A stretch of DNA of 64,000 nucleotides from DAIDKA01 sp035487155 (GCA_035487155.1 DATHMK010000072.1:21177-85176), one strand, 5' to 3'; positions 26,251-35,371 are shown, numbered from the stretch's first letter. Program-made: numbers and translations. The notes: generated by a model not told the origin, from the sequence alone.

Positions 26251-27057
26251 ATGCTGGCGGTCAAGGCCCCGCACCGGATCAAAGCCACGATTCGCTACGT
26301 CGTCAAGGGCGAACGGGCGATTTTCTACCCTTCGGAGCGGGACAAATCCTATTGGCCCGGCGACGATCACGAAGTCATGGTGACGGATCTACGCTCGTTG
26401 GCCGCAGCCCCCAGCATCGAATGCCATGGTTTCACCATGCTGCGCGAGCCTACTGCCGTGCGGGACTTCCTGGACGCAGGGCAAATCGAACAGGTGCTGG
26501 TTCCCGAGGCGATCGGCTTGGCCAAGCGGCTCAATGGCGCGGCTCACGCCATCGCCTTTGGCCCGGTGGCACGCAGCGACCGTCCCGACAACAGCCAGAG
26601 TCGCCTGCCGGCCTTCGGCGCCCATGTGGACTATGGCCGACGCACCATCGAAGAGTTCGCTCGACCCATTTTGGGAGACCAGGCGGATTACTGGCTGAGC
26701 AGGCGCGTGGTGCTGATGAACCTGTGGCGCCCCATCACCCCCGTTTATCGCACACCACTGGCTTTGTGCGACGCCTCCACGGTGCAATCGGGTGATCTGC
26801 ACGACAGCGAAATTCGGGGTGGGCTGGATGACCCGAGTCGGCCGCCACTATTCGGCTACAACCTCAGCTACAGCCCCAACCACCGCTGGTACTACGCCTC
26901 GCGCATGCAGCCCGAAGAACTGTTCGCCTTCAAGCTGTACGACTCGGATTGCAGCCATCCGCAGTGGACCGGCCACACGGCCATCGACGATCCGGAAGCG
27001 CCCGCGGACGCCCCGCCGCGTCAGAGCATGGAAATCCGCACCATATCGTTCATATGA
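26251..27057 (+). CDS. CmcJ/NvfI-like non-heme oxygenase family protein
   Basis: A 268-residue protein. The blocks RYVVKGERAIFYPSERDKS, PAFGAHVDYGRRTIEEFARP, RRVVLMNLWRPITPVYRTPLAL and HRWYYASRMQPEELFAFKLYDSD match the CmcJ/NvfI/AsaB-type family. HVDY supplies a His and Asp that could bind iron and the LWRP Arg could bind a carboxylate. Members act in cephamycin and fungal meroterpenoid biosynthesis or are uncharacterised. The ATG at 26251 fits the family start and a short gap from the divergent MFS gene; an upstream in-frame start at 26044 would overlap it. It has no signal peptide, so it is cytosolic. Confidence 0.75.
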   Translation: MLAVKAPHRIKATIRYVVKGERAIFYPSERDKSYWPGDDHEVMVTDLRSLAAAPSIECHGFTMLREPTAVRDFLDAGQIEQVLVPEAIGLAKRLNGAAHAIAFGPVARSDRPDNSQSRLPAFGAHVDYGRRTIEEFARPILGDQADYWLSRRVVLMNLWRPITPVYRTPLALCDASTVQSGDLHDSEIRGGLDDPSRPPLFGYNLSYSPNHRWYYASRMQPEELFAFKLYDSDCSHPQWTGHTAIDDPEAPADAPPRQSMEIRTISFI

Positions 27058-27158
27058 TGGCATCGGCATCCGCCGAGTTCGGGCCCAAGCCCCGTCTGCG
27101 GCGCCACGGGCGCTGCAACTTGCTTTATGTGGCTCACCGATTCATGCCTTAATGGTCC

Positions 27159-28997
27159 ATGAAAGACATGCGAATGGTGCGCCCGATCCTGATGTGGACG
27201 GCCCTGACGTTCGGCGCCCTGATCCTCATTGGCGCAGGTCTCATCGGCATTGCCGGCACGGCTTACGGGCGCCCGCTGCTGATTCACTTCTTCGATCGGT
27301 TTGTTGAACGTCCGATCAGGGTCGACGGCGATCTGCAGGCGCATCTGTTCTCCTTCAGTCCGCAGATCGTCGCGGAAAAAGTCACCGTCGGCAACCCGCA
27401 GTGGACACCACCGGGCGTCGCCGTGCAGGCCGACAGAATCTCCGTGAGCCTCAGGTTGCCGACCTTGCGCCGTTCGGGGGGCATCACCGCCATCGAGGTA
27501 CAGGGCGCAACGCTGCATCTGATCCGCGATGCTGCCGGCCGCGCCAACTGGCAGTGGCGGGATCCTGCCAAAAGGAGGATCAACAAGAACTCATCGATTG
27601 TCCGCAGTGTGTCGATCCGCAATGCGCGCGTGTTCCTTGATGATGCCAAACGACACCTGCAGTTCGCGGGTACGGTATCCGCGCAGGACTTGGGCGGCCC
27701 AGGGGACCTGCAGCCATTGCGGATAGACGGCGCCGGTCAGTTGAATGGCCGGGCTGCCAGCTTCCAGATCACCGGGGATCCGCTGGTCAGCGCCAGCCAC
27801 AGGGTTCCCTACCGCTTCAGGTTTACCGAAAGTTCTGCTGACTCACACCTTGAGGGGAACGGCGTATTGCCGGAACCCTTCGTCATTCAGATCACCGATG
27901 CCACATTTGTCGCCACGGGACCGGATCTGAAGGACCTGTTCTTTCTGACCGGCGTGCATCTCATCGATACCGGAAATTACCGCCTTTCCGGCAAGGTTGA
28001 ACGTCGCGATAAACTTACGACCTTCAGTGATCTCATCGTCACTTCCGGCAGCAGCGATGTGCGCGGTCGCGTAGCCTCGGATTCCTCGAGTGGGCGGCCC
28101 AGGTTTGACATTGATCTGCGTTCCAGGGTGCTGAAGCTGTCGGATCTGGGCTTGCGTGCCGCGGGCCGCGCGCCCGAAGCCGAAGTCCCACTGCTGCTTT
28201 CGGATGCCATGATCAGTCCCAACGTGCTGCACGTCGAAGGGGCGGTGGCGAAGTATCACGCAGATCGCGTGGAGCTGGGTCGTATCGCGTTTGAGAATGT
28301 GTCGTTCGATACCACCATCGCCAAGGATGTCCTCACCGTAGCACCGCTTGCCGCGACCTTGTCCGGCGGGTTGGTCACGGCGCACCTGACACTCGATGGC
28401 AGCAAGGCGATCCCTGCCGCCAACGTGGATCTTAGGATCGCTGCTGCGCAGCTCGGACCGCTCTTCAAGAAGGATGCCGCGGCAGCGCCCCTGGAAGGGT
28501 CCCTGCAGGCACGCATCAGGATCGTGGGGTCGGGACGATCCGTGCATCAGGTGGCGGCCAATGCCACGGGTACCGTGACCGCACAGATGAGTGGCGGCGC
28601 GCTGCGCAAGTCATTCGCCGAAATGACCGATGTGGATCTGCGCGGCCTGGGTCTGCTGCTGGTCAAGGACAAGAAGGACGTCGCGGTGCGCTGCGCGGTC
28701 GCCCGATTCAAGGCGCAGGATGGCACGCTGATCGCCCAGGAACTGCTCGCGGATACCGATCCGGTCCTCATCACCGGTGAGGGGAACATCCACCTTGGTT
28801 CCGAGCTCTTGGATCTGGCCATCCGCGGGAATCCCAAAGGGCTGCGTCTGCTTCGATTGCGCACGCCGGTTCTGGTGCAGGGGACGCTGCGGCACCCGCT
28901 GTTTCATATCCCTGTCAAGGACTCGCACTTCATGCTCGCCGATCGCGGCCGAGCCGAGGACGTGAACTGCACCGCCCTGCTGGCAGAAAACCAGTAG
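27159..28997 (+). CDS. AsmA-family envelope protein
   Basis: A 612-residue protein with one N-terminal transmembrane helix (FGALILIGAGLIGIAGTAYG) and a long periplasmic part. RPIRVDGDLQAHLFSFSPQI and VTVGNPQWTPPGVAVQADRI are the AsmA N-terminal signature; the C-terminal part (GEGNIHLGSELLDLAIRGNP) matches the AsmA_2 region. Relatives such as AsmA, YhjG and TamB form long lipid-binding grooves and help phospholipid transport or outer-membrane assembly. I use the first ATG of three close in-frame ones (27159, 27168, 27174). No neighbour is obviously linked. Confidence 0.82.
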   Translation: MKDMRMVRPILMWTALTFGALILIGAGLIGIAGTAYGRPLLIHFFDRFVERPIRVDGDLQAHLFSFSPQIVAEKVTVGNPQWTPPGVAVQADRISVSLRLPTLRRSGGITAIEVQGATLHLIRDAAGRANWQWRDPAKRRINKNSSIVRSVSIRNARVFLDDAKRHLQFAGTVSAQDLGGPGDLQPLRIDGAGQLNGRAASFQITGDPLVSASHRVPYRFRFTESSADSHLEGNGVLPEPFVIQITDATFVATGPDLKDLFFLTGVHLIDTGNYRLSGKVERRDKLTTFSDLIVTSGSSDVRGRVASDSSSGRPRFDIDLRSRVLKLSDLGLRAAGRAPEAEVPLLLSDAMISPNVLHVEGAVAKYHADRVELGRIAFENVSFDTTIAKDVLTVAPLAATLSGGLVTAHLTLDGSKAIPAANVDLRIAAAQLGPLFKKDAAAAPLEGSLQARIRIVGSGRSVHQVAANATGTVTAQMSGGALRKSFAEMTDVDLRGLGLLLVKDKKDVAVRCAVARFKAQDGTLIAQELLADTDPVLITGEGNIHLGSELLDLAIRGNPKGLRLLRLRTPVLVQGTLRHPLFHIPVKDSHFMLADRGRAEDVNCTALLAENQ

Positions 28998-29101
28998 TCG
29001 TGTGTTAAGCAACGCGCTATCGTAGCGACAAAGAAGCACGGAACCGCCGGATAACAAGCGGCCGTGTGGTCTCAACACATTACAATTTCAGGGAGATTAC
29101 C

Positions 29102-31072
29102 GTGCGTGTGCATCAACGTCTGATCGTCGCAGCGTGCTCCGCGTTCGTGCTGGGTCATGCTGTCGCCGCCGTCACCCCGCGTCCCGCCGCGCTCAATGCG
29201 GCGGATCTTGGAACCACCGCTGCCACCGAACCCGGCGCCTCCATTACCCTCACGATTGCACTGAAGCTGCGCAATACGGGCCAGATGGAGTCGCTGCTGC
29301 AGGCCATTCACAATCCGCGCAGTGCGCAGTACGAGCAGTTTCTGACCCCCCAGCAGTTCGCCACCCAGTTCGGGCCCACCGACGCCACGATTGCCCAGGT
29401 CACGAGTCACTTCCAGAGCAGTGGCTTCACGGTGACGCGTTCTGCAACGGCTCAGTTGCAGATCACCGGAAGTGTCGCAGCGGTTGAAAAGGAATTTGCC
29501 GTCCAGCTGCACAGCTATCAGGTGTCCGGCACCGCAGGCGCTCCGGCGCTGCGATTTCATGCCCCCGACCGGACCGCGACCGTGGACGCCGCGATCATTG
29601 GGTCCGTGGAAGGCCTGCTCGGTTTGGACACGCGACCGAGGTTTCGGCCGAACATCGCCACTCCCGCCCAGGTGAAGCCGGTGCATGGCGCCGCGCCCGC
29701 GAGCGGGGGTAGCGGTGCAATACCGAACACCACTGACCCGCCGGGAGAGTGGACCGTCGTTGACTTTGCGCAGTACTACAACGCGGATCCCTTGTATGCC
29801 CGCGGGATAAACGGGCACGGCCAGACCATTGGCATCGTCACCTTTGCGGCGTTCACGCCCAGCGATGCCCTCGCCTATTGGCACTCGCTGGGCTTGAACA
29901 ACTCCGCAAATCGGATCCGTCAGGTGTTCGTCGACGGTGGCTCGGGACCGCCCAGCGACGCCTCGGGATCGGAGGAAACAACCCTTGATGTGGAGCAGTC
30001 CGGCGGCATCGCGTCGGGAGCCACTGTCGTCGTCTATCAGGCGCCCAATACCGAGCAGGGCGCGATCGACAATTTTGCCAAAGCCGTCGATCAGGATGTG
30101 GCCGACACCGTTTCCGTCAGTTGGGGCGCATGGGAATGGCTCGACATCGTACCCGTGGATGATGTGACCGACCCGGTCACGCACCGCAATTCCACCTATC
30201 TCAGAGCGCTCAACGATGTCCTGGTACAGGCCGCCCTGCAGGGTCAGAGCTTTTTCTGCTCCGCGGGAGATGCGGGGGCCTATGACGCGAACGACCCGGC
30301 GCTGGGCCTGTTCGTCCTGCCGCAATATAACAAGGTACTGTCGGTAGACGATCCAGCGGCGCAGACCTATATCACCGCAGCGGGTGGTACGACCCTGCCG
30401 GGACCGCAGGAATTCCTGCTGGCCGACGGCAGCACCTTCACCGTTACGGTCGCGACCGAGCGCGCCTGGGGCTGGGACTACCTGGTGCCGCTGTGCAACC
30501 AGCTCGGTCTGGATCCGGTGAGCTGCGGAATCTTCCCCGCCGGCGGTGGCGGTGGGGTCAGCAGTTATGTGCCGATTCCGTGGTATCAGCAGCTTGTCCC
30601 GGGCATGGCCCGGACGCCCTTCGGCCAGACCCTGGTCGGTGCTTCGTATCCGGAGTATGGATTATTTCTGCCGGTCGCACTGCCGGGGGGCTTTGCCGGA
30701 CGCAATGTGCCCGACCTCTCCGTGAATTCGGATCCGGACACGGGCTATGTGATCTGGTACACCTCGAGCGCCCCGGGCAGCACGCTGGAAGTGGATGACT
30801 TCATCGGCGGAACGAGTTTTGCAGCCCCTCAACTCAATGGCATGACCTCGCTGTTCAATCAGGCACTGCATCATCGCGTTGGACTGCTCAACCTGACGCT
30901 GTACGCGCTGATGAATGCGGGCCCGTTCGCCTATGCGGGACCATTTGCGCCTTTGCGTGACATTCGCGCCGGGGACAACTGGTACTGGCAGGCGGGGCCG
31001 GGCTACGATCAGGCAACCGGCGTCGGTGTTCCCAACGTCGCCAACCTGCTGAACGCACTGGAACTGTATTAG
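29102..31072 (+). CDS. Secreted S53-family serine peptidase (sedolisin/pro-kumamolisin)
   Basis: A 656-residue pre-pro-enzyme. GTG 29102 is chosen: GGGAG lies just upstream and a signal peptide follows (LIVAACSAFVLGHAVAA). Residues about 30-190 are the pro-kumamolisin activation domain (NPRSAQYEQFLTPQQFATQF). The catalytic domain has the Glu-Asp pair E292 and D296 in GSEETTLDVE and the nucleophile S572 in GGTSFAAPQLNGM. The family works at acid pH and degrades extracellular protein. A strong terminator hairpin follows the stop. Confidence 0.88.
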   Translation: MRVHQRLIVAACSAFVLGHAVAAVTPRPAALNAADLGTTAATEPGASITLTIALKLRNTGQMESLLQAIHNPRSAQYEQFLTPQQFATQFGPTDATIAQVTSHFQSSGFTVTRSATAQLQITGSVAAVEKEFAVQLHSYQVSGTAGAPALRFHAPDRTATVDAAIIGSVEGLLGLDTRPRFRPNIATPAQVKPVHGAAPASGGSGAIPNTTDPPGEWTVVDFAQYYNADPLYARGINGHGQTIGIVTFAAFTPSDALAYWHSLGLNNSANRIRQVFVDGGSGPPSDASGSEETTLDVEQSGGIASGATVVVYQAPNTEQGAIDNFAKAVDQDVADTVSVSWGAWEWLDIVPVDDVTDPVTHRNSTYLRALNDVLVQAALQGQSFFCSAGDAGAYDANDPALGLFVLPQYNKVLSVDDPAAQTYITAAGGTTLPGPQEFLLADGSTFTVTVATERAWGWDYLVPLCNQLGLDPVSCGIFPAGGGGGVSSYVPIPWYQQLVPGMARTPFGQTLVGASYPEYGLFLPVALPGGFAGRNVPDLSVNSDPDTGYVIWYTSSAPGSTLEVDDFIGGTSFAAPQLNGMTSLFNQALHHRVGLLNLTLYALMNAGPFAYAGPFAPLRDIRAGDNWYWQAGPGYDQATGVGVPNVANLLNALELY

Positions 31073-31094
31073 TTTGCCGACCGCGGTCTTGGTG

Positions 31095-31122
31095 GCGGGG
31101 CGCGGAGCAATCCGCGCCCCGC
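31095..31122 (+). terminator. Hairpin terminator after the sedolisin gene
   Basis: A perfect 12-bp stem (GCGGGGCGCGGA with TCCGCGCCCCGC) closes a GCAA tetraloop of the stable GNRA type. It lies 22 bases past the stop and is followed by TGCATTTC, a short and imperfect T-run, so intrinsic termination is likely but not textbook. Confidence 0.65.
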
Positions 31123-31171
31123 TGCATTTCCCGCATGTTGAACTCGCCGCGAATCTCGGCACACTACCGGT

Positions 31172-31777
31172 ATGGAAATATTCGCCCGCGATGAGTGTAT
31201 TTTCTATGTGAAGGCGCTGATTTCCCGGCCGCTGTGCCGCACCTTCATCGACCTCTACGAGGCTGATCCGCGCAAGCACGCGGGCTTTACCGCCAGTCCC
31301 GCAGGCGGGCGTCAGCTGGAATCTGAGGTGAAAGTCAGTACCGACCTGGACGTCGGAACGGAGGGTATCTGGACCGCGGCGTTCGCCGAACTGCATTCGG
31401 CCGTCACCACTGTCATTTTGAGCATCGCCGCGCAGTTCCCCTCATTGCAGGTCGCGCCACTGCGGTGTACGGGCTACAAGATCCAGCATTACAAGAAAAA
31501 TGAAGGGCAGTTCAAGTGGCACTTCGATGCGCTTGGACCCGGCGGCTGGGATCGGCAGCTGGCCGTCATCGTATATCTCAACTCTGTCGTTGAGGGCGGC
31601 GAGACCAGTTTCCACCGGCAGCAGCTGAAAATAAGCCCGGTGGCTGGAGATGCGGTGTTCTTCCCGACTTTCTGGACTCATCTGCATTGCGGAGAGATTC
31701 CCAGATCCGAGGATAAATACGTCATCTCCTCGTTCATCAGATTCGAGATCCCGGGAGACCAGAGCAAGGTGGTGTGA
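31172..31777 (+). CDS. 2-oxoglutarate/Fe(II)-dependent oxygenase (prolyl-4-hydroxylase-like)
   Basis: A 201-residue cytosolic protein with the double-stranded beta-helix motifs of the P4H group: FKWHFDAL supplies H117 and D119, the distal His is H172 in WTHLHCGEIP, and K182 in DKYVISSF would bind the 2-oxoglutarate carboxylate. LAVIVYLNSVVEGGETSF is the conserved core strand pair. It would hydroxylate a protein or small molecule using O2 and 2-oxoglutarate. It is a stand-alone gene between two hairpins; the substrate is unknown. Confidence 0.82.
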   Translation: MEIFARDECIFYVKALISRPLCRTFIDLYEADPRKHAGFTASPAGGRQLESEVKVSTDLDVGTEGIWTAAFAELHSAVTTVILSIAAQFPSLQVAPLRCTGYKIQHYKKNEGQFKWHFDALGPGGWDRQLAVIVYLNSVVEGGETSFHRQQLKISPVAGDAVFFPTFWTHLHCGEIPRSEDKYVISSFIRFEIPGDQSKVV

Positions 31778-31809
31778 GGCCGGTGGCCGCAACCGCGAGC
31801 GTCCGCACC

Positions 31810-31841
31810 GGGCGGGCCCCGGCAACGGCCGGCGCCCGCCC
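31810..31841. terminator. GC-rich hairpin between convergent genes
   Basis: GGGCGGG (31810-31816) pairs with CCCGCCC (31835-31841), with partial pairing inside. It lies between the oxygenase stop (31777) and the end of the minus-strand gene (31853). There is no T-tract on either side, so its role as a terminator is tentative. Confidence 0.35.
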
Positions 31842-31852
31842 TGGCCGAAGCG

Positions 31853-32125
31853 TTACTTGTGGTTCGCTGCCTCGGCCGCGGCCTTCAGCTCGATATTGAC
31901 CTGGTCGAGCAGATCCTTGGCCTTTTGGGCGTGGCCGCCCAGATCAAATTCATTGGCGGCCTGTGCGGCGGAGATTCTCTCCCAGGCCTGATGCGCCAAA
32001 CGTTGGGCCGCGGCGAGATTGGGATGACGTGCGGCGCTGATGTCCCGAACCGGCGGGTCCGCATTGGTCACAGCGCCGGCAATGAGTGCAACGGCAATCA
32101 GCCCAGCGACAGCAAGCTTCTTCAT
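31853..32125 (-). CDS. Small exported helical protein (90 aa)
   Basis: The ATG at 32125 has GGGAGG five bases upstream and starts a good signal peptide (MKKLAVAGLIAVALIAGAV). The mature protein contains ARHPNLAAAQRLAHQAWE, AAQAANEFDLGGHAQKAK and LLDQVNIELKAAAEAAN. This HPNL...AQxAN...GHAxKAKxLL pattern is common in short periplasmic proteins of unknown function across proteobacteria. It is a shorter likely relative of the protein at 9302-9763. Function unknown. Confidence 0.72.
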   Translation of the reverse strand: MKKLAVAGLIAVALIAGAVTNADPPVRDISAARHPNLAAAQRLAHQAWERISAAQAANEFDLGGHAQKAKDLLDQVNIELKAAAEAANHK

Positions 32126-32241
32126 GGTGCCTCCCAGTTGAGTGAATGCGTGTGGCGGCAGTTGGCCGCCCGAGCGCATGCAAGCATAGACGCACTCGCT
32201 TGGGCGTCAATTGCGGCAGTCACGCCATGGCATGGGCAGGC

Positions 32242-32266
32242 TGCTGCGGCCTGTTGTACCGCAGCA
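32242..32266. repeat. Inverted repeat in a 247-base intergenic region
   Basis: TGCTGCGG pairs exactly with CCGCAGCA across nine bases. It lies in the divergent region between the small exported protein and the lipoprotein pair and has no T-tract. It could be an operator or an RNA structure in a leader; nothing else is recognisable nearby except the ribosome site AAGGAAGAAGA before ATG 32373. Confidence 0.3.
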
Positions 32267-32372
32267 TCGTGGAGTGCCCCTCACCTTTCAAAACCCCTAC
32301 GGAATCATTACCATTACCTTACAAACTGTCAGTTTCGATCGTTGCTGCGTCTGGTAATCAAAAGGAAGAAGA

Positions 32373-33104
32373 ATGCACCAGAGTCTGAATCGGGCAGCCC
32401 GTGCCCTGGCCATCATTTGTCTGACATGCCTGGTAGTGGCCTGCTCGACCTTTCCGACACAGGAGTTCAACAAATCCGCGAATGCTGATCTGCATGCCAT
32501 TGCCTTGGCACCGGTTGGCATGCCGCAGAAGCCCTCGGTCATTATTCTCAATGCCGTGGGCAACAATTTTGGCCTGATTGGAGGCATCGTTGAGGCGACT
32601 CGCGCCGCGAATGCCGCGAACGAACTCACCGGGGAGCTCCAGATCGGCAATCTTGACTACCGGACCTACCTCCCGGTCCACATCGCCAATGCGCTGCGCT
32701 CGGAGGGGTTCGAGGTCATTACCGCGGACGGCGCGCGCCCGGAAAGCGAGGGCAGCAAATTTCTGTCCAGGCCGCCTCTGCCGAACGGCACCGATGCCAC
32801 ATTGGACGTCTACGTCACCTACATTGGTTACCTGGCGGCAGGTGCAACCACCGTGTATCGCCCGGCCGTCCACATTGAGGCACGCCTGGTGGATAAAAAG
32901 ACGCAGAAAGTTCTTTTCGCCGACCAGATCTTCTACAACAACTACTCCCCGGGTGCCGCGAAACAGGCTATTTCCATCGAACCGGAGCCGAGGGCAACTT
33001 TCCAGGATCGCGCCGCCATGCTCGCCGCCCCGCAGGAGGTGACTCGTGGCCTGGCCGCAGGGCTCGATGCGGTCGCGTTGGAGCTGGCGCGGCAGTTGAA
33101 ATGA
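32373..33104 (+). CDS. Lipoprotein of the DUF799/GNA1162 type
   Basis: A 243-residue lipoprotein. The signal peptide ends in a lipobox (VVAC, Cys about residue 24). The mature part has IALAPVGMPQKPSVIILNAV, a small hydrophobic Gly-rich stretch (NNFGLIGGIVEA), YRTYLPVHIANALRSEGFEV and LDVYVTYIGYLAAG. I match this only loosely to the DUF799/GNA1162 or similar DUF4136-like lipoproteins; confidence in the family name is low, but the lipoprotein nature is clear. Its TGA overlaps the ATG of the next gene (ATGA at 33101-33104), so the two are translated together. Confidence 0.6.
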   Translation: MHQSLNRAARALAIICLTCLVVACSTFPTQEFNKSANADLHAIALAPVGMPQKPSVIILNAVGNNFGLIGGIVEATRAANAANELTGELQIGNLDYRTYLPVHIANALRSEGFEVITADGARPESEGSKFLSRPPLPNGTDATLDVYVTYIGYLAAGATTVYRPAVHIEARLVDKKTQKVLFADQIFYNNYSPGAAKQAISIEPEPRATFQDRAAMLAAPQEVTRGLAAGLDAVALELARQLK

Positions 33105-33730
33105 CCGGGGTACGCGCCGGGTGGCCCGCCGCCGCGGCAGCGGTTTTCGGCCTCGCGAGCCTTGCGTCGCAGATTTCGTTCGGGTCCCCGATGTGCGTGA
33201 CCGGACCCGAACAGCTGCCAGCCGTCGACCTGCTTGCGCTTTTCATCAAGCACCGGGGCAGCATCGACCTTGAGCGCTCAAGCGGGTGCCTGCAGGTCAG
33301 CGATCCACCCATCGGCGTTGCCGCCGTGCGCCTGGTTCTGCCCTCGTTCGAGGAGCCTTATGCGCTCAGGATTGCGGCGCCCCTGGACCGGACAGTGATC
33401 CTGCCGCGCGTGACCTTTCTGGATGAGCAATTTCGCGTCACCAGGTCCTTTGGCGCGGAGGCGCTGAAGCGCCGCGGCACAGAATTGTCGTTTGAGGTCT
33501 TCATCAATCCGGCCGACGCCAACGAAAGATATGTGGTCCTGTATGCAGATCCGGCACATATCGGCGAATCAGACCAAAGGACAGTGTCGCGGACCACCAG
33601 CGTATTCGTGGGCAGCGGTGTCATCTATCTCGGCAGCGAACTCGGCAGCCATGTAGTCGCCGTGGACACCGGCAACATGGTCGTTTCGCTGATTGGCGAG
33701 CGCTACCAGAAGTTACGCCACGGACGGTAG
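33101..33730 (+). CDS. Exported beta-rich protein, weak MalM resemblance (209 aa)
   Basis: It begins with a signal-like segment (AAAAAVFGLASLASQISFG). The mature part is beta-rich: AVRLVLPSFEEPYALRIAAP, RVTFLDEQFRVTRSF and NERYVVLYADPAHIG. The last resembles the YVVIYT strand in MalM-like maltose-operon periplasmic proteins, and the domain layout (early strands, long middle, late Gly/Ser strand GSGVIYLGSELGSHV) is compatible. No mal genes are near. The gene overlaps the upstream lipoprotein stop by four bases, so the pair likely forms one envelope complex. Confidence 0.5.
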   Translation: MTGVRAGWPAAAAAVFGLASLASQISFGSPMCVTGPEQLPAVDLLALFIKHRGSIDLERSSGCLQVSDPPIGVAAVRLVLPSFEEPYALRIAAPLDRTVILPRVTFLDEQFRVTRSFGAEALKRRGTELSFEVFINPADANERYVVLYADPAHIGESDQRTVSRTTSVFVGSGVIYLGSELGSHVVAVDTGNMVVSLIGERYQKLRHGR

Positions 33731-33743
33731 TGCCGGGAATATT

Positions 33744-35147
33744 TCAGGCCCGAAACCCCTGCAGCCTGGCCTGTGATGCCAGGGCCTCGCGCAACAGCCC
33801 GCAATTGCGTGAATTGGCGATACGCCCGATGCGCGATTCAGCCGCGTTCGCCGCCACATCACCGGTCGTGGCAATTCTGTAGGTGCTGTGAGGCCGGGGT
33901 GAATTCCCGCGCGACCTCATGAGATCGCCAAGGCTGGCGGCGATGTCCGCGCCCCTTACCTCGCACAGGATCAGATCATCAACCCAATTCTCGGCCGCCC
34001 AGATGTCGCCCGTCCTTATGGTGCCGGCGCGCAGTCGACCGACCACGCTATATGAAGGATAGACCGCAAAGTCAGCTGCGGACTGCCGCACCATGGCGCA
34101 CTGGAACCAGGTGCGCAGCGATTCACCGCCGAGGGCGGCGGGGTTGGTACCGAGAACCTCGCCGAGGCTCAACGGCTGATCGACGTTCTGTTCCACACAG
34201 GCGAAGGCATGGACATGCGGTTCGCCGCGAAAGTGGAACACGGCAGCGGGACCCTCCAGACGGAAGATCTGCGACGGAGTGAGTCCGGCATGCCGTCCAC
34301 CCTCGAAATCGACATCGTAGTCGGCGAAATGCAGGCCATCGACGCCTCCGTTGCGGTTCAGGCACTCCCAGGCGTAGGCGGCGCCTGCGGCGCCGTAATT
34401 GTCGAGAATGCCACCCACCAGCGCCTGCGCCCGCCGGCGTGATTGAAGCGGCAGCTGCCCAACCGCCAGCCCATCGAATTGTCCGCCTCTACCCTGCACG
34501 GCGATGCAGGTCTGCGGCGGCGCTTGCGCCACCCGGATCGCGCCACGCTGGGCCGGCGTCAGTCCCGCGATGAGCTCGTGTGCGGCCTGCATCTGGTAAC
34601 GGAAAAGGTTGCCCGGCAGGCCGGCGCGGTGATCGCCGCGCTGATCACCATAAACCTGAGGACCGCCAAAGGCAGTGCCCTCCCGGATCGGGCTTCCCAC
34701 GCGCAGGTTCAAGTGAATGCCGGACAACAGCATTTGCCAGGGGCCGCGGCCCGGTGTCCCGAACAGCAGCAGCTGCAGGAAATTCACGCCCGAAAAACCA
34801 CTGGGAACCTGGCTCAGCAGTCGCTCGAATCCCGGCGCCGACAGCCGTTCTCGCAGAATCGTCGTCAGCGCACGCCGCGCATTCCAGCTCAGCGTCGCCG
34901 CGTCGATGGTCAACCCGCCTAGCGACACACCCCGGTTGTGCACCTGCCTAAGAGGATGATCATAGGGGAAACAGGCTCGCACCCCTTGCGAGCTGGACAC
35001 CGAGGCATGAATCTCGGCCGCCAGCTCATCAATCGAGGCCCCATCCCGGCGCGGCGGCGGGGAAAGCACGCCATACCGCGCAGCGGCGGCGAGCGCCGTG
35101 ACGGTGCCGACCCCCGCTGCGGCGCTGATCAGCTGCCGCCGGTTCAT
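33744..35147 (-). CDS. Exported DUF3500-like protein with 5'-nucleotidase C-terminal-like tail
   Basis: A 467-residue protein. The N-terminus MNRRQLISAAAGVGTVTALA has a twin-Arg-like signal. The central part (WQMLLSGIHLNLRV, AFGGPQVYGDQ, FRYQMQAAHELIAGL, then GEPHVHAFACVEQN) fits DUF3500-type secreted proteins. The C-terminal region (AGTIRTGDIWAAENWVDDLI, VRGADIAASLGDLM, then STYRIATTGDVAA) resembles the 5'-nucleotidase C-terminal domain; this is my reading, not a searched result. Its ATG overlaps the stop of the XRE regulator gene by four bases, making it the last gene of a three-gene operon. Function unknown. Confidence 0.55.
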   Translation of the reverse strand: MNRRQLISAAAGVGTVTALAAAARYGVLSPPPRRDGASIDELAAEIHASVSSSQGVRACFPYDHPLRQVHNRGVSLGGLTIDAATLSWNARRALTTILRERLSAPGFERLLSQVPSGFSGVNFLQLLLFGTPGRGPWQMLLSGIHLNLRVGSPIREGTAFGGPQVYGDQRGDHRAGLPGNLFRYQMQAAHELIAGLTPAQRGAIRVAQAPPQTCIAVQGRGGQFDGLAVGQLPLQSRRRAQALVGGILDNYGAAGAAYAWECLNRNGGVDGLHFADYDVDFEGGRHAGLTPSQIFRLEGPAAVFHFRGEPHVHAFACVEQNVDQPLSLGEVLGTNPAALGGESLRTWFQCAMVRQSAADFAVYPSYSVVGRLRAGTIRTGDIWAAENWVDDLILCEVRGADIAASLGDLMRSRGNSPRPHSTYRIATTGDVAANAAESRIGRIANSRNCGLLREALASQARLQGFRA

Positions 35148-35371
35148 GAGGGACCTTGGGCCGATTTGTACTGGAACACCTGTTCGAGCGGGACGCCAAA
35201 CACTTCGGCGATGCGAAACGCGGCTTCCAGCGAAGGCGAATACTTGCCGAGTTCAATCGCGTTGAGGGTCTGGCGCGTCACGCCGATGCGCTGTCCGAGT
35301 TGCTGCTGGGTCATCTCGCCGTTCTCGAAACGCAGCTGACGGATGCGATTGCTGATGATCGTGGCGCGCAA
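35144..35371 (-). CDS. XRE-family helix-turn-helix regulator (75 aa)
   Basis: A short DNA-binding protein that is almost only a Cro/CI-type HTH: NRIRQLRFENGEMTQQQLGQ, RIGVTRQTLNAIELGKYSPS and AFRIAEVFGVPLEQVF. The family usually acts as a repressor of its own operon. The start is TTG 35371, with GGAG six bases upstream; no ATG is available. It begins one base after the end of the membrane-protein gene and overlaps the DUF3500-like gene, so the three are coupled. The palindromes in the promoter region at 35816-35857 are its likely operators. Confidence 0.85.
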   Translation of the reverse strand: MRATIISNRIRQLRFENGEMTQQQLGQRIGVTRQTLNAIELGKYSPSLEAAFRIAEVFGVPLEQVFQYKSAQGPS

